Assembly: GCA_963824215.1 (NCBI GenBank)
Contig: CAWGOE010000001.1
Coordinates: forward strand, 558,001-622,000
Length of the DNA: 64,000 nucleotides
Direction: 5' to 3'
DNA from: VRUE01 sp963824215
GTDB taxonomy: Bacteria > Actinomycetota > Thermoleophilia > Solirubrobacterales > 70-9
Shown here: positions 16,872 to 24,901 of the stretch, in pieces
Position numbering within the stretch: position 1 is the stretch's first letter
Layout: each line of letters begins with the position of its first letter
Translations under genes and position numbers: made by a program
Notes under the pieces: generated by a model
Databases searched by the model: none
Told to the model about the DNA's origin: nothing
Seen by the model: the letters and a program-made list of their open reading frames with translations, nothing else

Positions 16872-16944
16872 ACGCCCCCGCCGGTGGATTCCGGACCCAG
16901 GTCTCGCAACCAGGGGAAGAGGGTTCGATTCCCTCCGGGGGCGT
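16872..16944 (+). ncRNA. tRNA-like structure (pseudo-tRNA or tmRNA-domain-like)
   Basis: A perfect 7-bp acceptor-type stem (GCCCCCG / CGGGGGC) and a canonical T-arm (GAGGG-TTCGATT-CCCTC) are present, with TGGATTCCGGAC where a D-arm should be. The middle helix (CCCAGGT-CTCGCA-ACCAGGG) has an A-A mismatch and a 6-nt loop, so there is no proper anticodon arm and the unit is too short for a standard tRNA. No CCA is encoded. The TGGATTC stretch recalls the D-loop of tmRNA, but no tag reading frame is present. It may be a tRNA relic, a past attachment site or part of a larger RNA ending at the terminator near 17065. Confidence 0.4.
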
Positions 16945-17032
16945 AACATACTGTCTGCGAGATTGGGAGCAGTTGCGGTATCATCGGCGGAGCGAGACCT
17001 GGGGCCACGGAAGCATCGGTCCCCTGGATTTG

Positions 17033-17065
17033 GCGAACGGCCCGCTTCGGCGGGTCGTTCGCTTT
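17033..17065 (+). terminator. Rho-independent terminator
   Basis: A 13-bp stem (GCGAACGGCCCGC paired with GCGGGTCGTTCGC, one G-T) is closed by a TTCG tetraloop and followed by TTT. It lies about 230 nt after polX with no coding gene between, so it probably ends a transcript covering the tRNA-like region. Confidence 0.75.
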
Positions 17066-17082
17066 CAGAACCTCCGGCCAGC

Positions 17083-17592
17083 TCAGCTCAGCCGATCGCT
17101 GCGCAGGCCCGGGGTCCGCACGAGTTGCACCGGGCGTAGGGCCGAGTTGGGGACGACGTGGAACTTGACGCCGTCGCGCTGCTCGATCGCGAGCACGGCC
17201 GGCTCGCGGCTGCGCAGCTCGAGCGCGACGAGGAGGGCGTAGCCGGCGCCGATCGCCGCCACCCCGGGGAAGAAGACGCCCAGGGCGCCCGCGAGGATCG
17301 CGGTGACGCCGATCGGCCAGAGGCGGGCGGCGGAGATTCGCGCCGGCGTCTCCTCCGGCAGGGAGGTGGCGGTGCGCGCCCGGGCGAGGACGTCGCGGAC
17401 GCCGTCGGCCGCCCGCGACGGCCGGCCGAGGTAGAGGCCGAGAATGAGCGCGATCAGCCACCAGGCGGCGGCGACGATCACGGTCGTCGTGTCGTCGACG
17501 CGGCCCGCCGACAGCGCCGCGACTGCGCCGAGGACGGTCGCCTCGGCGGCGGTGAGGAAGACGGTGACTCGCAGCAGGTCGGTGTAGGGCAT
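17083..17592 (-). CDS. Integral membrane protein, function unknown
   Basis: 169-aa protein with four likely membrane segments: about 8-28 (VFLTAAEATVLGAVAAL), 37-56 (VIVAAAWWLIALILGLYLG), and two adjacent ones at about 93-130 (VTAILAGALGVFFPGVAAIGAG, written here only as a region). A cytosolic Arg-rich loop and a soluble C-terminal tail (VLAIEQRDGVKFHVVP) follow. No family was recognised. It lies 9 nt downstream of the trehalose-phosphatase gene on the same strand and is probably co-transcribed with it; that does not reveal its function. Confidence 0.75.
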   Translation of the reverse strand: MPYTDLLRVTVFLTAAEATVLGAVAALSAGRVDDTTTVIVAAAWWLIALILGLYLGRPSRAADGVRDVLARARTATSLPEETPARISAARLWPIGVTAILAGALGVFFPGVAAIGAGYALLVALELRSREPAVLAIEQRDGVKFHVVPNSALRPVQLVRTPGLRSDRLS

Positions 17593-17601
17593 CTCTGCCT
17601 T

Positions 17602-18423
17602 TTACTCCGCCAGCGCCTCCAGCAGCGCCAGCCAGCCCGCCGGGCCGTCGACCGTCAGGTCCGCCTCCTCGGCAATCTCGGGCGGGCCCTCCTCGGAGAG
17701 GATCCCGACGCAGACCGCCGTCTCGAGGTCACCGTCCTCGCGCAGCTCCCGCAGCCGACGAAAGGCGTCGAGGTCGGTGCGGTCGTCGCCGGCATATACA
17801 GCCAATGTCATCCCGTCTGTGGCGAGCAGTGCCGCCACCGCCGCGTCCTTGCCACCGCCTCCCGGCGGTCGCAGCTCCAGCACCTTGCGCCCCCAGCGCA
17901 GCTCCAGCCCCGCTCGTCCAGCCGCCGTGGCAAGCTCGTGGGCGTGAGCCTCGGCGCCGCGCTCGTCCTCGGCGCCGCGCCAGTGCAGCGCCTGGATCGG
18001 TCCCTTGTCCTCCAGTCGTAGGCCGGCGTCCGCCAACGAGGTGGCTCCCTGGGTAGAGATGAAATCTGCCGCGTCGCGCTCGCGGCCCTGCAGCGAAGGG
18101 TCAAGCCTTGGCTCCTTTTCACCGGGCAGCAGCAGCTCGAGGCCGTGGTTGCCGGCGTAGGCGATGTCGTCAAGGCCCACCATTCGCCGCGCCTCCTCCG
18201 CTTGGCGTCCGGAAACGCAGCCGACCAGGCCGTAGGTCTTGCTCAGCTGCGCGAGCAACTCGGTAGCCCTTGGTGGCACCGCTGCTTCCTCGGGCTTGAG
18301 AGCGATCGGCGCCAGGGTTCCATCGACGTCGGTGAGGATGGCGGAGTTGCTTGGCTCGTCGCGAAGCCGCGTCAGCGGCCCCAACCCAGCCCCGCGCTCC
18401 CCGCTGCCGAATTCGGGAGACAC
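17602..18423 (-). CDS. otsB: Trehalose-6-phosphate phosphatase (HAD family)
   Basis: About 273-aa HAD-superfamily phosphatase that converts trehalose-6-phosphate to trehalose. Motif I is TDVDGTLAPI (nucleophile Asp and acid/base Asp), then GCVSGRQ, AGNHGLE typical of OtsB, a cap region, and motif IV GDDRTDLDAF. The start is uncertain: the longest frame begins at 18465 and would overlap the divergent TauE gene, so the GTG at 18423 was taken; a TTG near 18384 is also possible. No trehalose-6-phosphate synthase gene is in the window. Confidence 0.85.
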   Translation of the reverse strand: MSPEFGSGERGAGLGPLTRLRDEPSNSAILTDVDGTLAPIALKPEEAAVPPRATELLAQLSKTYGLVGCVSGRQAEEARRMVGLDDIAYAGNHGLELLLPGEKEPRLDPSLQGRERDAADFISTQGATSLADAGLRLEDKGPIQALHWRGAEDERGAEAHAHELATAAGRAGLELRWGRKVLELRPPGGGGKDAAVAALLATDGMTLAVYAGDDRTDLDAFRRLRELREDGDLETAVCVGILSEEGPPEIAEEADLTVDGPAGWLALLEALAE

Positions 18424-18441
18424 GGCGCTTAGTATCGCGCG

Positions 18442-18816
18442 ATGGCCTCCGAAACCCGCGACCACACGCTGAAGCTCGCCGCGATCGGCACGCTGGCAGG
18501 GATCTTCAGCGGTCTCTTCGGAGTCGGCGGGGGAACCGTGATCGTGCCGCTGTTGATTTTTTGGTTCGGCTACGGAGAGCGGTTGGCGACCGGCACCAGC
18601 TTGGGGGCGATCGTCCTGATTGGCTTACTCGGCGCCCTTGCCCAAGGTGGCTTTTACGGCAACGTCGACGTCGGAACCGGCCTCTGGCTCTCGATCCCGG
18701 CGATCGGCGGCGTCGTTCTCGGCACCGCGATCCAGCAGCGGATCCCCCAGCGGGCCGTGTCCCTGCTCTTCGCGGCGCTGCTCGTCGGCATCGCAATCGA
18801 GCTGATCGTCCGATGA
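18442..18816 (+). CDS. TauE/SafE-family half-length permease (first half-gene)
   Basis: 124-aa membrane protein with the TauE/SafE repeat signature GLFGVGGGTVIVPLL near 24-38 and about four transmembrane segments. Full-length TauE/SafE proteins (about 250 aa) hold two such repeats; here each repeat is a separate gene, and the partner starts at 18895. The two probably assemble as a heterodimer to export sulfite, organosulfonates or another anion. The stop TGA overlaps an ATG that opens a 29-codon reading frame within a dispersed repeat. It is divergent from otsB. Confidence 0.8.
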   Translation: MASETRDHTLKLAAIGTLAGIFSGLFGVGGGTVIVPLLIFWFGYGERLATGTSLGAIVLIGLLGALAQGGFYGNVDVGTGLWLSIPAIGGVVLGTAIQQRIPQRAVSLLFAALLVGIAIELIVR

Positions 18817-18902
18817 GCGCGGAGCGACCAAGCGTGCATATCTGGTTCCTCGCGCCGGGAGCGGAGCGCGAAATTTATGCGGAGGATCGTCGGCGTGGAT
18901 GA
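18813..18902 (+). repeat. Dispersed repeat copy A with 29-codon reading frame
   Basis: The first 65 or so bases (to about 18879) match 36976-37043 closely, with about six substitutions in the aligned core. Both copies lie immediately upstream of a gene start and both hold a frame beginning (M/V)SAERPSVH followed by WF. Here the frame starts in an ATGA overlap with the TauE stop and ends inside the next gene. Most substitutions change the amino acid, so coding is not supported; the opposite-strand frame (MHAWS) is about as well conserved. Confidence 0.6.
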
Positions 18903-19266
18903 GCTCTTCGCGGTCCTCCTTGCCCTCGCCGGTGGGCTCGCCGGTGGCCTAGTCGGCGTCGGCGGCGGCATCCTCTTCGTGCCGGCGCTGACGATCTTTC
19001 TTGGCTTCTCCCAGATTGAGGGCGAGTCGACGTCTCTGTTGATGATCGTGGTCGTCGCCCTGGTCGGCGCCTATCGCCAAAAGGGCTACGGCAACCTCAA
19101 CCTGCGCGACGCCATGGTGATCGGCGCCCTCTCCCCGCTCGGGGTCCTGATCGGGGTCGTCGTCGCCAATGAGCTTTCGCAACGGGCGCTGGAGCTGTCG
19201 TTTGCCGCCCTGGCGCTCTACATCGCCTATGGCCTCCTTCGCCGCGCCCTCTCGCCACAGCCGTAG
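18895..19266 (+). CDS. TauE/SafE-family half-length permease (second half-gene)
   Basis: 123-aa membrane protein carrying the second TauE/SafE signature, GGLVGVGGGILFVPALTIFLG, and about four transmembrane segments. It complements the half-gene at 18442-18816. The GTG at 18895 is preferred because GGAGG lies 9 nt upstream; an in-frame ATG at 18877 would place that ribosome site inside the coding sequence. It is separated from its partner only by the dispersed repeat, so the two are probably one operon. Confidence 0.8.
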   Translation: MDELFAVLLALAGGLAGGLVGVGGGILFVPALTIFLGFSQIEGESTSLLMIVVVALVGAYRQKGYGNLNLRDAMVIGALSPLGVLIGVVVANELSQRALELSFAALALYIAYGLLRRALSPQP

Positions 19267-19296
19267 GGCCCCGACGCGGAGCGCTACGCTCAGTAG

Positions 19297-20169
19297 GTGG
19301 ACTCACTTACATGGCATGGGGATATGCCGCAGCTCCGTTCTCCGGTCCTCGTCTGCTCCTTTCGTGGCTGGAACGACGCTGCCGGGGCCGCCTCGGCGGC
19401 GCTGGGCGCGGTGGCCGACTCCTTCGACGCCGAGCCGATTGCCGAGGTCGACCCGGAGGACTACTTCGACTTCCAAGCGACGCGGCCGACGATCGTGCTC
19501 TCCGAAGGCCAGACGAAGCGAATCGAGTGGCCGCGGAACGAGCTGATCGCGATTCACATCCCCGGCGCTGACCATGACCTGGTCCTCTTCGACGGGACCG
19601 AGCCGAACCTGCGCTGGCGCACGTTCTCAGAGACGGTGGCGACTGCGGCTGATGCACTGGGAGTCGAGATGGTTGTCACCCTGGGGGCGCTGGTCGCTGA
19701 GGTCTCCCACACCTTGCCCGTGCCGATCACGGGCCTTGCGTCCGACGCGCAGCTGGTCGAGGAACTCGACCTGCAGCGCTCTAGCTATGAGGGTCCGACC
19801 GGAATCGTCGGCGTCGTCCACGACTGTTGCCGCCAGGTGGGTATGACCTCTGCCTCACTATGGGCCGCCGTTCCCCACTACGTAGCTGCTGTCCCCAACC
19901 CAAAGGCGGCGCTGGCGCTGCTGCGCCGGCTCGAGGGCCTGACCGGGATCGCCGTCGACGCGACCGAGCTAGAGGAAGAAACCGCCAGCTACGAGGAGCA
20001 GATTGGCCGCGCCGTCGCCGCCAACCCGGAAATTGCCGAATTGGTGGAGCGGATCGAGGCTGAGCAGGTCGAGCAGCTCGGCGAGGAGGGCGAGGACCTA
20101 CCGTCAGCCGACACGATCGCCCGCGAGTTTCAGCAGTTCCTCCAGCAGCGCCGCGGCGAGTCGAACTGA
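19297..20169 (+). CDS. PAC2 family protein
   Basis: 290-aa PAC2 (proteasome-assembly-chaperone-like) protein common in actinobacteria. Recognisable blocks are RSPVLVCSFRGWNDAAGAAS near the N-terminus, VVTLGALVAEVSHTLPVPI in the middle and a charged helical C-terminus ending EFQQFLQQRR. Relatives are thought to be ATP-grasp-associated or assembly factors; the biochemical role is unsettled. The GTG at 19297 lies 7 nt after a TACGCT -10-like element, so a leaderless transcript is plausible; an ATG at 19324 is the alternative. Two palindromic repeat copies follow, separating it from the convergent helicase gene. Confidence 0.85.
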   Translation: MDSLTWHGDMPQLRSPVLVCSFRGWNDAAGAASAALGAVADSFDAEPIAEVDPEDYFDFQATRPTIVLSEGQTKRIEWPRNELIAIHIPGADHDLVLFDGTEPNLRWRTFSETVATAADALGVEMVVTLGALVAEVSHTLPVPITGLASDAQLVEELDLQRSSYEGPTGIVGVVHDCCRQVGMTSASLWAAVPHYVAAVPNPKAALALLRRLEGLTGIAVDATELEEETASYEEQIGRAVAANPEIAELVERIEAEQVEQLGEEGEDLPSADTIAREFQQFLQQRRGESN

Positions 20170-20188
20170 CACGCCTGATCGCCCGTTG

Positions 20189-20342
20189 TGAAGAGGCCAC
20201 AATCCACCCTCGCGGGAATTGATGTCGCACGCGCGCTGCGCGCGCTTAGCGACTGAGGAAGAGCGCGGCTGCGCCGCGCGATCATCAGATTGCATATCGC
20301 CGCTTCGCGACATTCCCGCGAGGGTGGATTGTGGCCTCTTCA
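20189..20342 (+). repeat. Palindromic repeat, core family 1, copy 1
   Basis: Perfect 31-bp arms (20189-20219 and 20312-20342) enclose a 92-bp core. The core matches the copy at 20409-20562 in opposite orientation: AATTGATGTCGCACGCGC, GCGCTTAGCGACTG, GAGCGCGGCTGCGCCGCGC and CAGATTGCATATCGC are shared. The arms of the two copies differ, yet each copy's arms pair perfectly with each other. The repeat lies between the convergent PAC2 and helicase genes. Confidence 0.85.
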
Positions 20343-20376
20343 TCTCGCCGGACCCGTGACAGCTCAACTCGCTTTG

Positions 20377-20394
20377 CTTTTCAAGCTTGAAAAG
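20377..20394. repeat. 18-bp perfect palindrome
   Basis: CTTTTCAAGCTTGAAAAG is fully self-complementary and AT-rich compared with its surroundings. It lies between the two palindromic repeat copies. It could be a regulator site or a minimal bidirectional terminator. Confidence 0.55.
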
Positions 20395-20408
20395 AGAGCT
20401 CGCGGCGT

Positions 20409-20562
20409 TGATAGGAGGCCCGGTTGTCCTCCGGGGGAATGTGGCCGAAGGCAGCGATATGCAATCTGTCCTCTGCGCGGCGCAGCCGCGCTCCAACACA
20501 GTCGCTAAGCGCGAAGCGCGTGCGACATCAATTCACCCGGAGGACAACCGGGCCTCCTATCA
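20409..20562 (-). repeat. Palindromic repeat, core family 1, copy 2 (inverted)
   Basis: Perfect 27-bp arms (20409-20435 and 20536-20562, starting TGATAGGAGGCCCGG), extended past one mismatch by AAT/ATT, enclose a core homologous to 20189-20342 in reverse orientation. The arms share only a general pattern with copy 1 (TGA...AGGCC...GGG). It ends 7 nt before the stop of the helicase remnant. Confidence 0.85.
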
Positions 20563-20568
20563 CCAGCC

Positions 20569-23510
20569 TCAACTCTCGGCCGCGGGGCAGATCAGGCGGT
20601 AGTCGCACCAGCTGCAGACGGTGGCGGAGGGGCGGGGCTCGAAGTCTTGTCCGAGGACTCCCTCGCCGACCTCGAAGACGGTGCGCTCGACCCGTTCGGC
20701 ATCGTCGGCGCGGACTGGCGCGGCGACTTTGTCGGCGTCGAGCACGTAGTAGTAGCTGCCGGTATGGGCCTCGAGCTCCCACGCCTCGCGCGCAGCGAGG
20801 CGGTAGAGGGCGAGCTGTAGATCGCTTTCGAGGTCAGCCTCACTCTTGCGCTCGCCGGTCTTGTAGTCGATCAGCTCGTAGCCGCCGTCCGGGAGGCGGT
20901 CGACCCGATCGACCCGGCCTCGAACGTGGTGCTCGCCGATCCGGATGTCGAACTTTCGCTCCAGCCAGACCGGCTCGCCCTCCGATTCGCTCTCCCGCTC
21001 CCAGTAGAGCCGCATCGCCTCGCGGGCTCGATCGCGGAACTGCAGCTCGTCGTCGCTGCTGCCGAAGCCGGTGCGGCGCCAGCCCGTCTCAAAGAGAGAC
21101 ATCAGGCGGCGTAGGCCCTCATCGGTGGCCTGGTCCTCGCCTTCCTTGTGGAAGCGTTCGAGGACGTTGTGGATGAGGATGCCGAAGCGCTGGTTGATCG
21201 TCGGCTCTTGGGGAATGCCGAAAACGCGGGCGAACTTGTACTTCAGCGGGCAGGTGAGATAGAGGCCAAGGTCGGATGCCGAGAGGCTGAGCGCGCCGTC
21301 GCCGCGACGCGGGAGGAAGGCCTCCAGCGAGGGCTCCTGGCGGGCGGCGATCAGGCGGCGGCGGCCCTCGCGCTCCTGCTCGGAGCCAAGTAGGTAGGAG
21401 TCGAGCGAGGAGGCATCGAGCTCGGCCTGCTGCTCGGGCGTCGCAACCTGGCGCAGTAGACCGTTGACCGCGTCGATTGCCTCTGCCGTCGCCTCGTCGC
21501 CGGGCCGCTGGGCGAGCGCGGCCAGCTTCAGCAGCTCCAGGTAGCGGGCGATCGCCCGGTTGACGTCGATCGCGGTGTCGAGGCGCGGCTCAGAGAGCTC
21601 CCGGCCCGCTTTCCAAGAGGCCGCCAGCATCTCCTCGCGCAGTACGCGGTAGGTCGCGTGCAGCCCCTCGGCCGGCCCGAACAGCTCCTCCTCATGGGCC
21701 TCCTCTTCGGCACCCACCTCCGTTAGCGCCGAGGCGTAGTGGTCGGAGGGTCGGACTTCGCCACCCTCACCGCGCTCGACCCGGGCGAGGACGAGGCCAG
21801 CGCGCGCCGGCCTGCCAATCCGCTCGGCGTCGACCCCCCGCTCAAGACCGAGCACGAAGACATGCTCGAACTCCATCCCCTTGACTGCATTACGGGTAAG
21901 CCCTTGCACCGCGCCGCGCGCCGGCGGCTCACTCACTCCGGCAGGCTCAACGCCAGCATCGGCAACGGCGCTGAGGTGCCGGACGAAGTCCCGAGTCGAT
22001 CCGTTCGGCTCCCGCCTCGCCCAACCCGCAGCAAGCTCGGCGAGGCGTGAGAGCCCGAGTAGTCGCTCTGCAACCTCGGGCTGGGCGGCGAAGAGCCGCT
22101 GGCGCCGCAGACCGACAGCCTCGATCAGTCGCCGTACGAAGACGTCTGCACGACGCTCCTCCAGCACCGCCGATGCAGTGCCGTAGAGCTTGAGGAAGGA
22201 CTGGATCCGCTCCCGCGCCTCGGGCGGTATTTGCGGGCTCTCCAGTGCCGCCTCACAGCCGGAGACCATGTCCAACTTGCGCCGCCGAGAGAATCGTCGT
22301 CAGCCTGGCCAGGTCGGCAGAGCGCAGCTCGACCGGAGGTCGGGTCAGCGCCCGTGCCGCAGCCGCCGAGTCCTCAGGGTCCGCCAGCACCCGCAGCCAG
22401 GCGATTGCATCCCGCACCTCGGGACGCTGGAACAGCGCCGCGGGACCCGAGAGGTGGAAGGGAATTCCTCTCTCTTCCATCGCTGCGGCAACAGGCCCAC
22501 CTCGTCCCTGATCCTCGACCAGCACGCAGATCTCTTCCGGCGCAGTCCCACCAGCGATCAAGTGCTCGGTTTCGCGTGCAACAGCTTGCGCTTGCGCACG
22601 CTCGTTGGTGCAGCGCCAGAATCGGGTCTTCGGGTCCCGGAACTGCTGGGTCAGCTCGATGGCTGGGGGCGAGTCGCCGGGGGTGTCCGACTGTGCGCTG
22701 GGTTTTTCGCCAGCGGAGCTCGCGCCACTAGAGGAGTCAGTGGGGCGAAAAAAGAGGACGCCGCGCCCAGTCGAACACCCCCGGCGACTCGCTTCGCTCC
22801 TCAAGCGCGTAGAGATGGTTTGGGTGGTCTTCGGCGAGAGCGGCGAGGAACGCCCGCTGAGCTGGCGAGGTGTCCTCGAGCTCGTCCACCATCACATATG
22901 CGAAACGGTGGGCGATCTCGGCGCGAACATCGCCGCGCTGATCGAAGAGTTTGCTCAGCGTCAAGTAGACGTCGCCCCGATCGAGGCTGCAGGTGCTGGC
23001 GAGGAGGCGATCGTGAGCGGCGATCAGCTCGGCCAGCTCTGGATCGGGGGGATCCGAGCCCGCCTTGACTTCGTCGATCTGCTGCAGCAGACGGGCGAGC
23101 AGACCGGCTGGGTTGCCGCGGATCTGCTGGTCGCGCAGGGGAAGCTCGTCGAGGCGGTCGAGGAGGAGCGCGAGGCGCTCGGCAGGCCCGAGGACACTGA
23201 AGAACGGGTCGAGGTTCGCGGCGGTCGAGTACTCGCGTAGCAACCTTTCGCAAAGCTGCTCCCAGGTGTCAATCCAGAGTTCCTCGATCGGGCGGTCGAG
23301 GAGCTGCTCGACCCGTTCGCGCAATCGTTGTGCGGTGGCGCGCGTCGTGGCGAGAAGGATGATGCGCTCCGGCGCGGCTCCTCCTGCGACCAGGCGCCCG
23401 AAGCGCTGGGCCAGGACCTCGGTCTTGCCCGTTCCCGCCGCGCCGATCAGCAGCAGCGGCCCTGCGCCATGGCCGATCGCGCGCTCTTGGGGCTCCGCCA
23501 GGGCAAGCAT
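20569..23510 (-). pseudogene. UvrD/RecB-like helicase-nuclease, interrupted in three frames
   Basis: Three frames together make one SF1 helicase with a C-terminal nuclease, related to actinobacterial AdnA/AdnB-type enzymes. Segment 1 (23510-22737) has Walker A GAAGTGKTE and Walker B VMVDELEDTSPAQ. Segment 2 (to 22253) has IELTQQFRDP (motif IV region). Segment 3 (22275-20569) has the PD-(D/E)XK nuclease (VRGRVDRVDR, YELIDYKTGE) and Fe-S cysteines (LTCPLKYKF, CSWCDYRLIC). The expected GDDDQ motif III is missing and replaced by a palindromic element at 22669-22792. Near 22265-22280 a one-base shift separates LTTILSA from KLDMVSGCE. It is probably inactive; an assembly error is the alternative. 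Confidence 0.8.
22669..22792 (-). mobile_element. Palindromic element, core family 2, inside the helicase gene
   Basis: 25-bp arms (22669-22693 and 22768-22792, one mismatch) enclose a nested stem (TTTTTCGCC / GGCGAAAAA). On the minus strand the core contains GGCGTCCTCTTTT..CGCCCCAC and CTGGCGAAAA.CCCAGCG, which are also found at 44872-44998. The element occupies the place of helicase motif III and breaks the reading frame at a run of T, so it appears to have entered or replaced coding DNA. No transposase is present. Confidence 0.7.
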
Positions 23511-23554
23511 GGTTCAACGCTACCGGGACCGCCGAATCAGCCGCCCTCCATAGG

Positions 23555-24388
23555 ATGCGTCAAGTGGATGTCTTCTCCGCAGATTGGATGGAGATCTGCC
23601 GTCGCATCGTCGACGTGCAGCGTGGGCTGTTCGAACGGACGCCCGGAATCGAGGCACGGACTAAGTACGAGGGGGTCGGTGAGGGGGGAGATCACAGCCT
23701 CGTAATCGACCGCCGTTGCGAGGACGCTGTCTTCGTCGAGCTCGAGCAGCTCGCCGCCGCGGGCGCTTCTTTTGTCGCGATCTCCGAGGAGCGCGGCGAG
23801 GTCGTCTTCGGCGATGGAGGTCCTGCCCGCGTCGTGATCGATCCGATCGACGGCTCGCTCAACGCTCGTCGCACCCTGCCGTCCCACAGCCTCAGCATCG
23901 CGGTGGCATCGGGACCCTCGATGGCCGATGTCGAGTTTGGCTACGTCTATGACTTCGGCGCCGGCGAGGGGTTTGCCGCCAGCAAAGGAGATGGGGCGAA
24001 CCTCGAGGGGCGGCGCCTGCAGGTCGCGTCCGACGCCGAGACGCTCGAGCTTCTCGGCGTCGAGTCGGCCGCCCCCGGCCGCATGCTGCCGCTCGAGCAG
24101 GCGCTCGATGGCCATGTCTTTCGGCTGCGCGTGATCGGCTCGATCGCGATCACCGCCGCCTATGTCGCGGCCGGCCGGCTGGACGGAATGCTCAGCCTGC
24201 GACCTTGCCGCTCGGTCGACATCGCCGCCGCCCAGTTGATCGTCCGCGAGGCAGGGGGCGCCCTCGCCTTCGGCGAGGTAGCGCTGGAGGATGCGGATCT
24301 CGGCCTTGAAGCTCGCTATCCGATCCTGGCTGCGGCTGGGGAGCGGGGGTTGGCAACGGTCCGTAACGCTTTCGAGGGATCGGTTTAG
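23555..24388 (+). CDS. Inositol monophosphatase family protein
   Basis: 277-aa FIG/IMPase-superfamily phosphatase. The first metal site is in ISEERGEVVF, the second motif is DPIDGSLNA near 98-106, and the C-terminal motif is VDIAAAQLIVREAGG near 223. Family members hydrolyse inositol-1-phosphate, fructose-1,6-bisphosphate or PAPS in a Mg2+-dependent reaction; RTLPSHSLSIAVA in the middle does not settle which. The start is ATG 23555; a GTG at 23564 has better spacing to AGGA. It is divergent from the helicase remnant and followed by a LexA-type control region. Confidence 0.88.
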   Translation: MRQVDVFSADWMEICRRIVDVQRGLFERTPGIEARTKYEGVGEGGDHSLVIDRRCEDAVFVELEQLAAAGASFVAISEERGEVVFGDGGPARVVIDPIDGSLNARRTLPSHSLSIAVASGPSMADVEFGYVYDFGAGEGFAASKGDGANLEGRRLQVASDAETLELLGVESAAPGRMLPLEQALDGHVFRLRVIGSIAITAAYVAAGRLDGMLSLRPCRSVDIAAAQLIVREAGGALAFGEVALEDADLGLEARYPILAAAGERGLATVRNAFEGSV

Positions 24389-24423
24389 AACAGGTGTTCG
24401 GAAGAACGTATGTTCGCTACACT
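24388..24423 (+). promoter_or_regulatory. Tandem LexA-type (SOS) boxes and -10 element
   Basis: Two GAAC-N4-GTTC sites lie 16 bp apart: GAACAGGTGTTC (24388-24399) and GAACGTATGTTC (24404-24415, extending to CG on the right). TACACT (24418-24423) right after the second box fits a -10 element. This matches the Gram-positive/actinobacterial LexA operator CGAAC-N4-GTTCG and would place the next gene under DNA-damage control. Confidence 0.75.
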
Positions 24424-24469
24424 CGCGAACTCCCCCCGCTCCACAACCACCCCGAAGGGATGATCTTCG

Positions 24470-24901
24470 TTGGCAACCAAAGCCAGTAAGAGCAGCAACT
24501 CCAAACCGAAAACGCAGGCGAAAACTCCGACCCCCACTTCCTCGCGTGTTGAGCAGGCCCGCGCCGCGGCTGAAAGCGCGGTCGACGTCCCGGTCGGCGC
24601 CGTGCTCGAGGTCAGCGATCGCGTCGCCGAGCTAGTCGAACCTTTTGCCGGTCGTACCGCTGCGCAGAAGCAGTTCAAGTCCTACGGCCAGCAGCTGCGC
24701 CGCACGGTGAAGCGCACCGAGCGCCGCGGCGCCACCGCCCGCCGCAAGGCGACCACCGAAGCGCGCAAGACCCGCAGCAAAGTCGAGCGCGAGGCGCGTA
24801 AACGCCAGCGCACGGTCGAGACGACCCTGAAGCGCAACCGCACCGAGGTCGAGCAGCGTGTGCGCCAAGTCGGAGATCAGCTGGCCGCTCTAAGGCCGTA
24901 G
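24470..24901 (+). CDS. Basic Lys/Arg-rich, histone-like protein under SOS-type control
   Basis: 143-aa, very basic protein: a Lys/Ser/Thr/Pro-rich N-terminus (ATKASKSSNSKPKTQ), a central helix (RVEQARAAAESAVDVPVGAVL) and a long Arg/Lys-rich helix or coiled coil (RTVKRTERRGATARRKATTE onward). Composition resembles heparin-binding haemagglutinin-like and nucleoid-associated proteins of actinobacteria, but no defined domain was recognised. The TTG start has GAAGGGA 9 nt upstream. The upstream tandem LexA-type boxes suggest it acts in the DNA-damage response, possibly as a DNA-compacting protein; that is inference. Confidence 0.7.
   Translation: MATKASKSSNSKPKTQAKTPTPTSSRVEQARAAAESAVDVPVGAVLEVSDRVAELVEPFAGRTAAQKQFKSYGQQLRRTVKRTERRGATARRKATTEARKTRSKVEREARKRQRTVETTLKRNRTEVEQRVRQVGDQLAALRP

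Noticed and set aside
16872..16944. Functional standard tRNA
   Set aside because: There is no 5-bp anticodon stem with 7-nt loop and the unit is about two bases short; only the acceptor and T-arm are canonical.
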